Shown: positions 35,137 through 44,895 of the stretch, piece by piece
Numbering within the stretch: position 1 is the first letter of the stretch
How the letters are laid out: each line of letters opens with the position of its first letter
Source of the DNA: Balamuthia mandrillaris
Taxonomy: Eukaryota; Discosea; Longamoebia; Balamuthiidae
Assembly (NCBI GenBank): GCA_031835245.1
Contig: JAVKOQ010000282.1
Location: forward strand, 10,001 to 66,561
Direction of reading: 5' to 3'
Length of the DNA: 56,561 bases
Translations under genes and position numbers: made by a program
The notes under the pieces: generated by a model
The model's input: only the letters and a program-made list of their open reading frames with translations
Told to the model about the DNA's origin: nothing
Databases searched by the model: none

Positions 35137-35693
35137 TTACCAACTCGTTTGAGGTCGTACTTGATGGAGTCGTATTTCTTGCGCAAAAAGTCATTCTTGA
35201 GGTTGAGCAGCTGAAAGCCGGCGTAGAGCTCATGCAGGAACTGCACTATGGCTTGCACCATCGCGTAGTCTCCCACCGTTGCGCAGTTGGTGCAAAGGCG
35301 AGACTGGAGAAATGACAAAGAGTGAGAACAAAGAACAAGGAAGTAAGCAGAAGAAGGAAGAAGGAAGAAGGAAGAATGAAGAAGGAAGAATGAACAAGAA
35401 CAAGAACAAGAACAAGAACAAGAACAAGAACAAGAACAAGAACAAGAACAAGAACAAGAACAAGAACAAGAACAAGAACAAGAACAACAACAGCAAGAAC
35501 AAACCAGTTCATTGGGAAGAAAGCATAGGCCATAGAGATAGTCCTCCAAGTCGATAGAGAATGGAAAGTTGAGCTTGTCCTCCGGGACTATAGAATATGG
35601 CTATGGTCAGCACAAAAGAAAGAAGACAGCCAAGAAGAAGAAGAAGAGAAGCAAAGAAGACAGAAAGGAAAGAAGGAGATAAATGGAAGGAAG

Positions 35694-35736
<43 letters not shown>

Positions 35737-36281
35737 CACACAGCCAAGCTGCTGTTCGACTTCAGACAGGGTGACGAGCTGCTTCGTCTCAAGCCACTTG
35801 GCAAAGGCCGAGAAGAACACGATCTGACTCAACGATTGTTTCCAGTGATCTTTGTACCTTTATTTTTCGCCTCCATTTAATCAAAAAAATAAAAAAAATG
35901 GATGAACAAGAAATCAGCAATGCTACTTACTTGTAGTATTGTCGATCAGTGGATAGAGTGACCTGAAGTTTGGTGAAGGACTCTTTCAACGCGGGAAAGT
36001 GGTCCATGATCTTTGCACACAAAACTTTATCTGTTTGCCCATCAAAAAAATAACTAAATACTAAGCGAATGATGGACATCAAAGACTCGAAAAAAAAAAG
36101 CCATTTTACCATCTAATTTTCTGCTGTGAACGTGGTGAAGAATGGCTTTGATTTGTCGACAGGTCTGATCGATGTTCTTGGTGATGTCACGAACGCTCTC
36201 TCGGAGCTCCTGCTCGGAGGACAAGGCGTCGTTGTACTGCTGGAAGGCGTTCAGCACCGCTTCGGCTTGTTCCAGTTCCAT
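34939..36281 (-). CDS. TSN: translin, six exons
   Basis: Exons 36281-36110, 36030-35931, 35857-35742, 35587-35505, 35303-35141 and 35027-34939 give 240 residues, near the family's usual length. Translin is an all-helical octamer that binds single-stranded nucleic acid and, with TRAX, forms the C3PO ribonuclease. Motifs are LRESVRDITKNIDQTCRQI, DHWKQSLSQIVFFSAFAKWL, FSIDLEDYLYGLCFLPNEL, FLHELYAGFQLLNLKNDFLR and KYDSIKYDLKRVEEIVYDLS. The tail is a short Ser run. The TRAX partner is not in this window. Introns 3, 4 and 5 carry GA or AAGAAC repeats on the plus strand. Confidence 0.95.
35106..35132. repeat. (GA)n tract in translin intron 5
   Basis: The run reads CT on the sense strand. Confidence 0.85.
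35392..35485. repeat. (ACAAGA)n hexanucleotide repeat in translin intron 4
   Basis: About 15 near-perfect copies of a six-base unit lie in the intron 35504-35304, followed on the low-coordinate side by GAAGGAA units. On the sense strand it reads TCTTGT. Confidence 0.9.
35699..35732. repeat. (GA)n tract in translin intron 3
   Basis: The run reads CT on the sense strand, directly next to the 5' splice site at 35741. Confidence 0.85.
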
Positions 36282-36472
36282 TTTTTTTTGTTCTTCTTCT
36301 CTTCACTTTCTTTTCTGTATTTTGTTTTATCAATTTTTATTAAATGTTTTCAATTTTTATCGATATAGTTTGACTTCAATTTAAGGACGACACGAAAATA
36401 TTTTCGTGACGACGTGAAAAATGAGAGGCGAGTTATCGATAATTGCATTGAAATAATAAATAATAAGTGTTG

Positions 36473-37435
36473 TTAGAATGCTTCGTCTTCGGATTCGTTT
36501 GTTGTGGGATAGAACGAGTCGTGGTCTTCGCCGGCGCCTCTTTCTTCCAACTGCATAGTACTATTACTACCACCAACGCCATCGCCAACAACACCGACAC
36601 CGCCACGTACATTCCGTTCTTCCTCATCTCCCCTGCCTTGCTCTTTTGCTTCATCATGAGAGAGATGGCCCAAGAAAGGATGGCTTGAAGCGGCCGCTGA
36701 GGTCGACTGAGATGGTGCAGAAGAGGAAGCAGACGGAATGCCCAGCAATAGTCCTTGATGCTGTTGAGCGGCCGCCTGATTCTTCAACACCAGCTCCTCC
36801 ACCAGCAACAAACGCAGCTGACCCGTTATCTTGTGGTGCATTTCTGCCAGGATGTTGGCTTCCTTCTCCAGGTCTTTCAGTATCTCCTCTGGTCTTCTTT
36901 GAACACGTACCAAAGCCATTGTTGTTGCTGGGGCTGCTGTTGCTGTTGCTGGCGTTGTTGCTGTTGTGGCAGCTGCTACTGCTATGGTTGTTGTTGTGGC
37001 AGATGATGGTTGTGAGGCATTTGAAGAGTAGGAGGTATGTGCAGCATTTGAAGAATAGGTGGAAGATGAGCTTTGTCTCTTTCTTTTGTTTGAGACTGTG
37101 GAGGTTCGTGAAGTAGCAGAGGAACGAGAGGAGCGAGAAGACGAGGAGGAGGAGGAGGAGGAGGAGGAGGAAGAAGCAGAAGGACCGACTCGGATGAGCT
37201 CAGGAAGTTCAGACTCGGTGGCGAGTCCTAATAACGTGCCAACTTCTTCGGGAGTGGGGGCGGGCACCTCAGGTGCGCTTGTGCGGGAGGAGGAGGAGGC
37301 GGAGGCGGCGGAGCGCCGCGGTCGATACGACTTTTTGGCCAGTGGCTTTGGGGAAGCTTCTTGCCTTTCATTGCCTTTCATTGCCTTTCCCTCTTTCTGT
37401 GATAGCCTGACGTCATTCCGTCTGTATTTGGACAA
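36473..37435 (-). CDS. low-complexity protein with a SNAPC5-like helix
   Basis: A single exon of 320 residues. Most of it is Ser-, Ala- and Thr-rich, with a basic head (RRNDVRLSQKEGKAMKGNE), a nuclear-signal-like NKRKRQ and a disordered acidic tail (NESEDEAF). The one conserved-looking segment is residues about 182-220: EEILKDLEKEANILAEMHHK and ITGQLRLLLVEELVLKNQ. This resembles the N-terminal helix of SNAPC5 (SNAP19), a small subunit of the snRNA-activating complex, which has a QLxxLxVEELxL pattern. The resemblance is short and the assignment weak. Confidence 0.55.
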   Translation of the reverse strand: MSKYRRNDVRLSQKEGKAMKGNERQEASPKPLAKKSYRPRRSAASASSSSRTSAPEVPAPTPEEVGTLLGLATESELPELIRVGPSASSSSSSSSSSSSSRSSRSSATSRTSTVSNKRKRQSSSSTYSSNAAHTSYSSNASQPSSATTTTIAVAAATTATTPATATAAPATTMALVRVQRRPEEILKDLEKEANILAEMHHKITGQLRLLLVEELVLKNQAAAQQHQGLLLGIPSASSSAPSQSTSAAASSHPFLGHLSHDEAKEQGRGDEEERNVRGGVGVVGDGVGGSNSTMQLEERGAGEDHDSFYPTTNESEDEAF

Positions 37436-37616
37436 ATGACATCACCATATTCCATATTTAGACAATATGACATCAGATATTATGGATCGCCGCTTGTTCG
37501 ACTCTCGCCATGCGCACTGTTCTTGTCTGGTGTGCTCAGTTCGACTCCGGCCAACAACAGTTTAGACACTCACCATTACAAGAGAAGAACAAAGAAGAAG
37601 AGGGAAGAGAGGAAGG
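37436..37616. promoter_or_regulatory. divergent promoter with TGACATCA sites
   Basis: This 181-bp spacer between divergent genes carries TGACATCA at 37437-37444 and 37468-37475, and TGACGTCA lies at 37408-37415 just inside the SNAPC5-like coding start. Three such sites in 68 bp suggest a real bZIP-type element (inference). Confidence 0.45.
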
Positions 37617-38064
37617 ATGGGATTGCTTATAAACGCTATTGATGCGGGCGACCCTGACGAGGCTCTTCGGTGCATAGCCCTCGGCACCGACATTGATGCC
37701 AAGGACACCAAGCAAACGGGAGAAGAGAGCTATGTGCAGCGAGCTCCTCTGCATGCAGCTGTGCAGCAGCTGCAAGACGAGAGCGACCCCGAGAAAAGGG
37801 AGCTGTGGGTGAAGCTCATCCTGTTGCTGATCGAGTATGGTGCCGATCTGAGTGCTGAATATGAGGTATCTCATGGCTCTGCTTTGCACACGTATGTTTG
37901 CTAAGCCCGTCTTTCATTAGAAATATGAAGAACGTCGTTGGGGCCAAACCACCCTGCAAGCCATTACCGCCTATGATATGATTGCACAACGGGCGGACCA
38001 TGATGAAGACTTTGCGGTTCTCCTCAAGAAAATAGAACAACAAAGAGAAGAAGGAGATGAATGA
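37617..38064 (+). CDS. small ankyrin-repeat-like protein, two exons
   Basis: Exons 37617-37865 and 37921-38064 give 130 residues. The sequence has ankyrin character: INAIDAGDPDEALRCIALGT, RAPLHAAVQQLQDES, LLLIEYGADLSAEYE and TTLQAITAYDMIAQ, followed by a charged C-terminal helix (LLKKIEQQREEGDE). The GADLSAEY and APLHAAV blocks fit one and a half to two ankyrin repeats. It probably binds a protein partner; nothing further can be said. Confidence 0.75.
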
Positions 38065-38194
38065 GAGAGGAAGCTATAAGTTGCTTTGTAATGCCGATAG
38101 AAAGCGGTGTATGTGACCATGGGTGGTCTCACAGCAAGACAGAAAAAAGATAATCATTGTAAAAACGAAACGGTGGCCAAAGCAGCATCTTTGG

Positions 38195-38381
38195 TTATGG
38201 CAGAGTAACGGTGAAGGTGCCATTGTTGGACTCCTTGTAGGTGTAGTTGTGCTCCTTCAAGTAGGTCTCTATGGCAGGTTTGATCTTGGCTTTGTCCTGG
38301 CTGTGGTTGCCAGCTCCGGTTATGATGTTCAGCTCTTTGATGTCTTTATAGGAGTTGAAAATGGTAATTAGAGAAGAGAGA

Positions 38382-38421
<40 letters not shown>

Positions 38422-38582
38422 ATAGAAAGCAAGAAAAACAAACTAGGATGTTTCTTGGCCAAGGTTTGAAAGTGTTTTTCCACGAGCTGCACCGCTGGGT
38501 CTACTAATTGGCCGTGCAAGTCGATGGTTCCTGGGTCGTTACTCTTATTCCTGTTTTTGTTTTGTTGTCAGAAAGAAAGGAG

Positions 38583-38623
<41 letters not shown>

Positions 38624-39536
38624 AGAATGTATGAACTATAGAAAAATGTAAAAGAAAGACAGAATGGAAAAGTTCTCAGCATGAATGCATACTTGGCTTT
38701 GAATGTTTGTTCAGCGGCTTTGAGCTTGGCCTTCTCCATCAGCTCTCCCTCCTTCTTTCCTTTCTCGGAGAGTTCCTTGGCCAAAGCCTTATCCCCTCTC
38801 TCGTAGGCCTCTTTGCTTTCCTTGTAGTACTTCTCTCTCAGCTTGGCGTGCTCTTCGACCGCTTTGTTGCCTTTCGAGTAGAGTTTATCTGTATTGTTTT
38901 TTGTTGGTGTTTAGAGAGAATCGACGATAGAGACAGAGGAAGAGGAAGAGAAAGAGAAACAACGAAAGAGAAAGAGAGCGAGAAAGAAAAAAACAATTTA
39001 AACGAAAACATACCGCTTTCAGCGACTTGCTTATCGTCTCTCTTCTTCCTGTCGCTGATGGCCTTGTCCCTGATCTTCTCCACCTCCTTCTTGGCCTTGG
39101 CCACCACTTCCTTGGTGGGGCCGCTGATCTCGATCAACGTGTTGCTCTCCTCTCTAGGGACGACGATCTCGGCGCCTGTCTTGCTTTTCAGGGCTTTGAT
39201 GGTCTCTCCGCCGGAGCCGACGATGAGGAAGTGGAGCTCCTTCGGGACGTCAACCGTGTCTCGCACGACGGACGAAGAAGAAGAAGAGGAAGAAGGAGCA
39301 GAGCCATTTCCTGTCGCTGCTACCTTTTCTTTCTTTGCTTTAGGAGGGGAAGCGGACTTTTTGTCGGACTTTTTGTCTTTGGTTGGTGGCTTGGTGCTCT
39401 CGCTCTTCTTCTTCTTGGCGGACTCGCTCTTCTTCTCCTCCTTCTTCTTGGACGTTTTCTTCTCTTTCACTTTTTCCTTTCCTTTTTCTTTGGCAGGGGC
39501 CTCTTTCTTCTTCTTGGTGGCGTCTTTGGAGGACAT
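38195..39536 (-). CDS. KH domain, DUF1771-like and Smr domain protein, four exons
   Basis: Exons 39536-39014, 38888-38693, 38550-38444 and 38343-38195 give 324 residues. The first 90 residues are Lys/Glu/Ser-rich. A KH-type RNA-binding domain follows (residues about 95-160: VPKELHFLIVGSGGETIKAL, with the GxxG loop as GSGG, and LIEISGPTKEVVAKAKKEVE). A helical DUF1771-like segment (KLREKYYKESKEAYERGDK) precedes an Smr domain: TIDLHGQLVDPAVQLVEKHF with the DLHG motif and LNIITGAGNHSQDKAKIKP with GxGxHS. Smr domains nick DNA or cut RNA, often on stalled ribosomes. KH plus Smr suggests an RNA endonuclease or surveillance role (inference). Confidence 0.87.
38385..38418. repeat. (GA)n tract in KH-Smr intron 3
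   Basis: The run reads CT on the sense strand. Confidence 0.85.
38588..38618. repeat. (GA)n tract in KH-Smr intron 2
   Basis: The run reads CT on the sense strand. Confidence 0.85.
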
Positions 39537-39873
39537 CGTTGTTTGTTGTTGCTTCTTGTTGTTGCTTTCTTGACTTTGAAGCTATCAAACTATAATAACC
39601 TTTATAGTTTAAAATTAATTTTTTTTTTAAGTTGCAGATAATTTTTTTTTATCGCCGATCGATTTCCCATGCATAAAAATATCGAGATAAGCGGTGAGAC
39701 CGGTTGGGGTCGTGGGATGATAAAAGTTTGTCCGGCCGGAATAGCGGGGATTTCCGTCGTGAATGTGAAGACAAGATTGACCACATATGCGGGGTGCAGC
39801 AGCTGGGAACTTGTCGACAAAAAAGAACTTAAGAGAGAGAGAGAGAGAGAGAGTCGCAACAAAGAAAGCCAAA
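39537..39873. promoter_or_regulatory. divergent region, KH-Smr / R3H-phosphatase
   Basis: The 337-bp spacer lies between two divergent starts. It has a GTCGAC at 39813-39818, a short (GA)n run at 39834-39854 and a GC-richer block at 39690-39800. No RNA gene could be folded by eye. Confidence 0.4.
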
Positions 39874-41641
39874 ATGGAAGAACAACAACAACGCCTTACT
39901 TTCTCGGAGGGTAACTCCTCCTCCTCCTCCCTCTTTTCCCTCTTCTTGTTGTTTTCCCCGTTCCTCACGTTCGCTTCATTCACTCTGACAAACGCCTAAA
40001 AATAAATAAAAAAAATTAGAATGCAAACGAAAGCTATACGATTTCGTCGGCGATGAAAGCCTGCTAGAGTTGGAGTTCCCGCCGACCCTCTCCTCCTTGG
40101 AACGCTCCGAAGTGCACCGCATGTGCGAGAGCATGGGATTAGGGCACGAAAGCGTCGGAGAGGGGAACGAGCGAAGGATCAAGGTCACCAAAGAGAGGGC
40201 CGTCCCTGCGGCCGAGTTTCAGAGGGAGCATCAGCAGAGGAGAGCGGAGGCCTACCTCAAAAAGCTGAAGAAGAAGGAGCGAGGCATTCCGCTTGGCATG
40301 TCTGAGATTGTTGATGGTTGGGTCTTCTTGTCTTTCTTTTCTATTTGGTCTCTTTCTTCTTTCTTCACTCTTCAAAATGCTTTCTTCGGTCTTCTTGCCG
40401 CTTGCTTCTTGCCTCTTGCTTCGTTTTCCTCTCTTCTCTTCATTCTTCTTTCTTCTTTTCCGACCACTTTTTAACACTAAAAAGGATTTTTGTGGTTGGG
40501 AAGCGGAAGAGACGCTAACGACATAACGCAACTTCGCAAAGCCAATATTGAACGGATAGTCAACGTTGCTAAAGAATGGCGGTTCGTTTTTTTTTCTTTT
40601 CTTTTGTCTTTTCTCGTCTCTGTACTTGCTTCTCTTGTTCTCTTATCTTATCTCGTTGTCCGATTCACTTGTTTCTCTCGTTTTATCGTTATCCTATCCT
40701 CTCCTTTCTGTCTATCTCATGTACAAGCGAACAATTACAAACATAGAAACAAGTTCGAAGAAGCCAACAGTGAACTGAACACCATTCAGTACTTCAACTG
40801 CGATCTTTTGGACGTGGATCACGAACCCCTTCACAAAACTTTTGAGCAAGCGTTCACCTTCATCGATGCCGCTGAAAGCGAGCAAAAACGTGTGCTTGTT
40901 CACTGCGTGGTCGGCAAGAGCCGGAGCAGCGCGTTAGTGATGGCTTGGTTGATGCGAAGGAGAGGGATGACGTTGAGAGAGGCCTTCTTCTATGTCAAAG
41001 AGCGAAGAGAGTTGGTGCAACCGAATGACGGCTTCATGCATCAACTGTTGGAGTTGGAGGAGATGATAGTGAGAGAGAATGACAGAAGGCGGAGAAGAAA
41101 AGAAGGAGAGGAAGATGATGGTGAAGAAGATGTAGAAGAGAGAGAAGAATATGTTCCTTCTATGAAGTATGAAGATTGGGAGGAATGGACTAGAAGAAGG
41201 AATAATGCAAAAGAGGAAGACAAGAAGAACAAAAAGAAGAAGCAGCAGAAGAACAAGAATGAGAAGAAGGATAAAGAGAAGGAGAAACGGATACAAAGCG
41301 CGGTGAAGCGAGTCTTGGATGATGAGCGAATGAAGGATCTCTTGCTTCACTTCATCGTTAAAAAGGACGGAAGACAAGAAGAGGAAGAAGAAGGCGAAAG
41401 GCCAGAGTTTGTATGCGAGAAGAGTTTTATCCCGTTGATGGTGAAGTGGGTGAAAGGTTTAAACGAAGAAGAAGATCAACTTTGCAAGGAATTGCTATCG
41501 GCTGTTGAGGAAGAGCAACCGCCCCAAAACGAAAAAGACAAAGGTGAAGAAACAAAGAATGGAGAATCAGTGGAATGGTCTGATGTGGTGCCTGTTGTCA
41601 TCTTTCATATGCGTTCTTGGATTGTTTCTCATTCTCATTAA
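39874..41641 (+). CDS. R3H domain fused to a dual-specificity phosphatase, four exons
   Basis: Exons 39874-39910, 40020-40316, 40485-40581 and 40747-41641 give 441 residues. Residues about 28-75 form an R3H single-strand nucleic-acid-binding domain: LELEFPPTLSSLERSEVHRM, CESMGLGHESVGEGNERRIK, VTKERA. After a charged linker (KKLKKKERGIPLGMSEIVDG) comes a DSP fold: FLWLGSGRDANDITQLRKAN, IERIVNVAKEW, FNCDLLDVDHEPL and the catalytic loop VHCVVGKSRSSALVMAWLM (Cys and Arg of HCx5R present), then MTLREAFFYVKER. The C-terminal third is Glu/Lys-rich coil. It could dephosphorylate RNA-bound proteins or RNA 5' ends (inference). The exon 3/4 acceptor was chosen at 40747 because other AGs break the frame. 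Confidence 0.88.
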
Positions 41642-42349
41642 GAACAAAAGAACCTTTTTGTTGTTTTTGGTTTTCAAAGCAAAGAAAAAAAAGTTCCCGT
41701 CTCAGCTCTCTCCCAAGAGGGAGCAAAAACAGGAACTTTTTAGGAGAGCCCAGAAATTTGCATTTCTGCAGAGGTATTGGATGAAGTAGTTTTCAACCAG
41801 CAAAAAGCCATGCATCCCTAGGCGGTCACTTGCAAAAGGCTTTACCCCAAGCGTAAAGATGAGAAAACAACCTCTCGCCATCCGCCGTTATCAGCAGCCA
41901 GGGAGCTGCGCCTTTGGTTGTGGGATGGAAACAAGCGGAAAGAACGTTTCCCCAACTTTTCCTCTGCGGCACGAAAAGGCGCCTGTGCCGCTGATGTCAT
42001 TACTGTCGACAACCTCCGTTTCAATTCTGTCGACGTCTCGTGTCGTCGACAAGTTGGGAAACAAACTCCATGTCGACACGTGCAGTCTCCTTAACGCGGG
42101 TGTGGCAAAAAAAGGAAAGTTCCACCTGAAAAACCGTTCGAGAAAATAGGAATCCTCACCCCGAACAAACACAAAGAAATACGAGTGACACGACATCCAA
42201 ATCCTCCTCTGGCCCTCCTGAACCTCTCCTTTTCATACGTTGGTCTCTCGCTCTCTCTCTCTCAAATCGGCCTTTTGAATTACCTCCCTCCGGAGACCTC
42301 CCTGCGTTTAGGAGCAAAAAAGACTTAACAGGAAGACAAACACAAAGGA
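41642..42349. promoter_or_regulatory. intergenic region with four GTCGAC sites
   Basis: This 708-bp spacer separates two plus-strand genes. GTCGAC occurs at 42005, 42029, 42045 and 42072, and TGATGTCA at 41992-41999. A 96-residue frame at 41859-42149 shows no recognisable domain and I do not call it. A CT run lies near 42250. Confidence 0.4.
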
Positions 42350-42746
42350 ATGACTCTCACCAGAATTCAGGACCCGGCAAAACCTCTTGCATCCTCAGAT
42401 GGCGCCGCTTCAGCGTGGTCCAAGGCAAAGCAAAAGGCGAAGGAATCTAACGGAGGAAGGGAGGCGGAGCCCCTGGTCATCAGGGTGCAACCCCGTTCGT
42501 GGCTGCAAGTCAAATGGTTTCAGTGGCAGCTGCACACGTGCCAGTACCTCATGTTTCCCGTTGAAAACTTCCTTATGAGTACGTTGTTTTTCTCTCCTTC
42601 CTTCCTTCTGTTCTTTTGTTTTAAACATTGACTTTTTCTTTTCTTTATTTTTTTTTGTGAAAAAAAAAGATACACTCATTATCGTGGTCCTCGGTTTGAT
42701 GTTCTACAGACTGTTTGGCTTTGTCTCTTCGCTTCTTCCGTTGTAA
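42350..42746 (+). CDS. probable small subunit of serine palmitoyltransferase, two exons
   Basis: Exons 42350-42578 and 42670-42746 give 101 residues. The first half is soluble and polar. The second half, VKWFQWQLHTCQYLMFPVEN, then FLMNTLIIVVLGLMFYRLFG, fits the ssSPT (SPTSSA/B, Tsc3-like) pattern: an aromatic-rich amphipathic lead with a WxxWQxxxxxxxYxxxPxE-like spacing, an Asn, and one membrane span. Such subunits activate serine palmitoyltransferase at the ER, the first step of sphingolipid synthesis. The match is by pattern and small size, so moderately sure. The 3' end abuts the next gene's 3' end with 12 bp between them. Confidence 0.6.
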
Positions 42747-42758
42747 AACCACCAAACT

Positions 42759-44168
42759 TTAAAGAAGTAGGAGTTGTTGTCGTTTTTGTTGTTCCTGTTG
42801 TTCCTGTTGTTCCTGTTGTTGTAGCCATTGAAGCACCTCATGCCGTCCTTCATTGGTGGCCAAGGCATAAAGATCTTCTCCCTCGACGTACTCCTTCCAA
42901 ATGTGCTCTTCGAGCTGGCTCTTTGCCCATTGCAGCACTTCCAGATGTCCACCTCGAATCGAGGGTTTGAGCAAACGATGGTCCAAGACGGGATAGCGCT
43001 CCGCATGGAGGCATTGAAGCACTTTCAGAGCGCCATCGAGAATGGCCAACCTGTACATACGTCGTTGGTCCCATACGCACCCATTATCTCTTGCCCACAA
43101 GACGAGTTCTCGCCAAGAGATCCGTCCGCCATGGCGAGTATTATAGGAATGGCAAGAAGAGCAAGAGTGAGGTGAATGTTGTGGTCGTGGCTGAGGAACT
43201 GGGGAAGAAGGTACGGAATGGTGATAGACGGCAGCTGTGGTGCAAGTGGTGTGGTCCCAAGGACATGCGTTCTCGTGTAACCAACGAAGAACACCCAAAT
43301 GTCCGCCTTGTGCTGCTGCAGCACAGGTCCGTTCATCCCAGGGACACAGTCTGCCTTCCTCTCGCAACCAACGAAGAGCATCCAAATTTCCTCCTTCAGC
43401 TGCGGCTGCACAAGTCAGTTCGTCCCAACTGCATCCCTCCTCCTCTCTTAGCCATTGCAGCAGCTTCAAGTTTCCACTCCTCGCCGCCAGTCGGCACATC
43501 TTTGCCTCATTCCATGAACGACATCCAACATCCTTGCCTCTCAACCATTGCAATGTTTCCAAGTGTCCTCCTCTGGCTGCCTCTTTGCATGCTTTTCTAT
43601 CCTGTCTCACGATCCTCAGGAAGTTGTTGTTGCTCTCGCTGTTACCATCGTTTGCCATCCATCTCTGCAGCAACCATCGAAGAACGTGAAGATGTCCTCC
43701 TGCAGCGGCCGCGATCCACGTGGACACCGTAAACCGTCGGCACCTTTTCTCCTCCATAAACCACCGCAAGACCTCCACGTGCCCGTTCTTCGCCGCAGCA
43801 TCCACCACGCTTTGGTCCCAAGCCGGAAGGTTTTGCGGATGGTGGGCGCTCTGTAGCAGCCATCGCAAGGTGGAGAGGTGTCCACCCGAGGCAGCCAAAC
43901 GGACCGTATCCACGGAGGTGGAGCCTTGGCGTCGCTGACGATGTTGACTCTGCTGCTCCTCCTCCGCCCAAAGAAGGAGAGCGGGGGAGTGAACGAGGGC
44001 TTTGGGGCTGAGGAGCAGGCGGAGGGAGGGACAGGCGCAGCGCCACCATCTGCGGCAGGTCCGGGCGGCTATGGCGATGAACTCTAGAGGCAGGAAGGAG
44101 AAGACCAAGCGGAGGAGTTCGACGGGGATGTCCTCGGCGGTGGCTGTGGCAGTTGTGGTTAGTTCCAT
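42759..44168 (-). CDS. F-box protein with amoeba-type ankyrin repeats
   Basis: A single exon of 469 residues. An F-box opens the protein (IPVELLRLVFSFLPLEFIAI, RTCRRWWRCACPSLR), expected to bind Skp1 in an SCF ubiquitin ligase. About ten ankyrin-like repeats follow with the pattern AAxGGHLxxLRWLRExxCPWDExTCAAAA, for example AAAEGGNLDALRWLREEG and CPWDERTCAAAAQGGHLGVL. This CPWDE variant is common in Acanthamoeba, oomycetes and large DNA viruses of amoebae (known of the family). The tail is Gln/Glu-rich (QQQEQQEQQEQQKRQQ), coded by a CTGTTC-type repeat at 42790-42830. Repeat number makes the substrate unpredictable. Confidence 0.85.
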   Translation of the reverse strand: MELTTTATATAEDIPVELLRLVFSFLPLEFIAIAARTCRRWWRCACPSLRLLLSPKALVHSPALLLWAEEEQQSQHRQRRQGSTSVDTVRLAASGGHLSTLRWLLQSAHHPQNLPAWDQSVVDAAAKNGHVEVLRWFMEEKRCRRFTVSTWIAAAAGGHLHVLRWLLQRWMANDGNSESNNNFLRIVRQDRKACKEAARGGHLETLQWLRGKDVGCRSWNEAKMCRLAARSGNLKLLQWLREEEGCSWDELTCAAAAEGGNLDALRWLREEGRLCPWDERTCAAAAQGGHLGVLRWLHENACPWDHTTCTTAAVYHHSVPSSPVPQPRPQHSPHSCSSCHSYNTRHGGRISWRELVLWARDNGCVWDQRRMYRLAILDGALKVLQCLHAERYPVLDHRLLKPSIRGGHLEVLQWAKSQLEEHIWKEYVEGEDLYALATNEGRHEVLQWLQQQEQQEQQEQQKRQQLLLL

Positions 44169-44895
44169 TGTATGCTCCGTTTGGCTAAAGTGAGTGGGTG
44201 TGTTAGCTTATTTTTTTTTTGTTTGGTGCGCAACGAGGGGGAAAAAAAAAGCCTTTTCATCACCTCTCTTTACTTCACGCTCGCTGCAACAGGCACGAAA
44301 CTACGAAAGCACAGTAGCATGGTTAGTCCTGGGCGGCAGCATTCGTCCTTCTTTCTCATTTTTCTTTGTCGTCGTCTGTGTTGCTTTCTTCGCTCTTTGT
44401 GTCACATTACCATAATTATCTTGAATTCTTTCGAAAATTTCCGATTTTTTTCTTTACCCCACATTATATTTCCAGTTATCTCGCCAGGTTATGAGGGCGA
44501 CTTTCAGAATTTCAATAATTATCACGAACGGAAACCAAATAATTCGATCTCAGATCATACTTGTGAACTAGACAACAACCAACCAATCCGGAAGCGGTGT
44601 GACGTGTGTTGGTTCATTCATTATAGCCCTCATTTAATTTTTCAAAACTTGCAATAAAAACGGGGACATACAACGAAAGAAAGAAAGAAAGAAAGAAAGG
44701 AGAGAAGTCCGTTGCGGCTGAGTCAAGTTCCGCTTGTTTATTTTGTTGTTTTGTTGTATTGGTTTTTTTTTTGTTTTTTTTTTCTGCAAAAAAGAGACAA
44801 CGTTATTGTAACGTTTTTTTTTCATGTATTTTTCGTTTTAACGGCAAGAAGAGAGACTCCAAGGAACATTTTAAATAAAAACACCACCACCAAAG
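44169..44895. promoter_or_regulatory. divergent region, F-box / RapGAP
   Basis: The 727-bp spacer between divergent starts is AT-rich and has a (GAAA)n run at 44678-44699. I see no gene or RNA in it. Confidence 0.4.

Noticed and set aside
41859-42149. 96-residue frame MRKQPLAIRRYQQPG
   Set aside because: No domain, no splice partner, and it overlaps the GTCGAC cluster of a probable promoter.
42759-44168. F-box/ankyrin gene as a viral insertion
   Set aside because: Composition and setting look like the neighbours and no other viral-type gene lies nearby.
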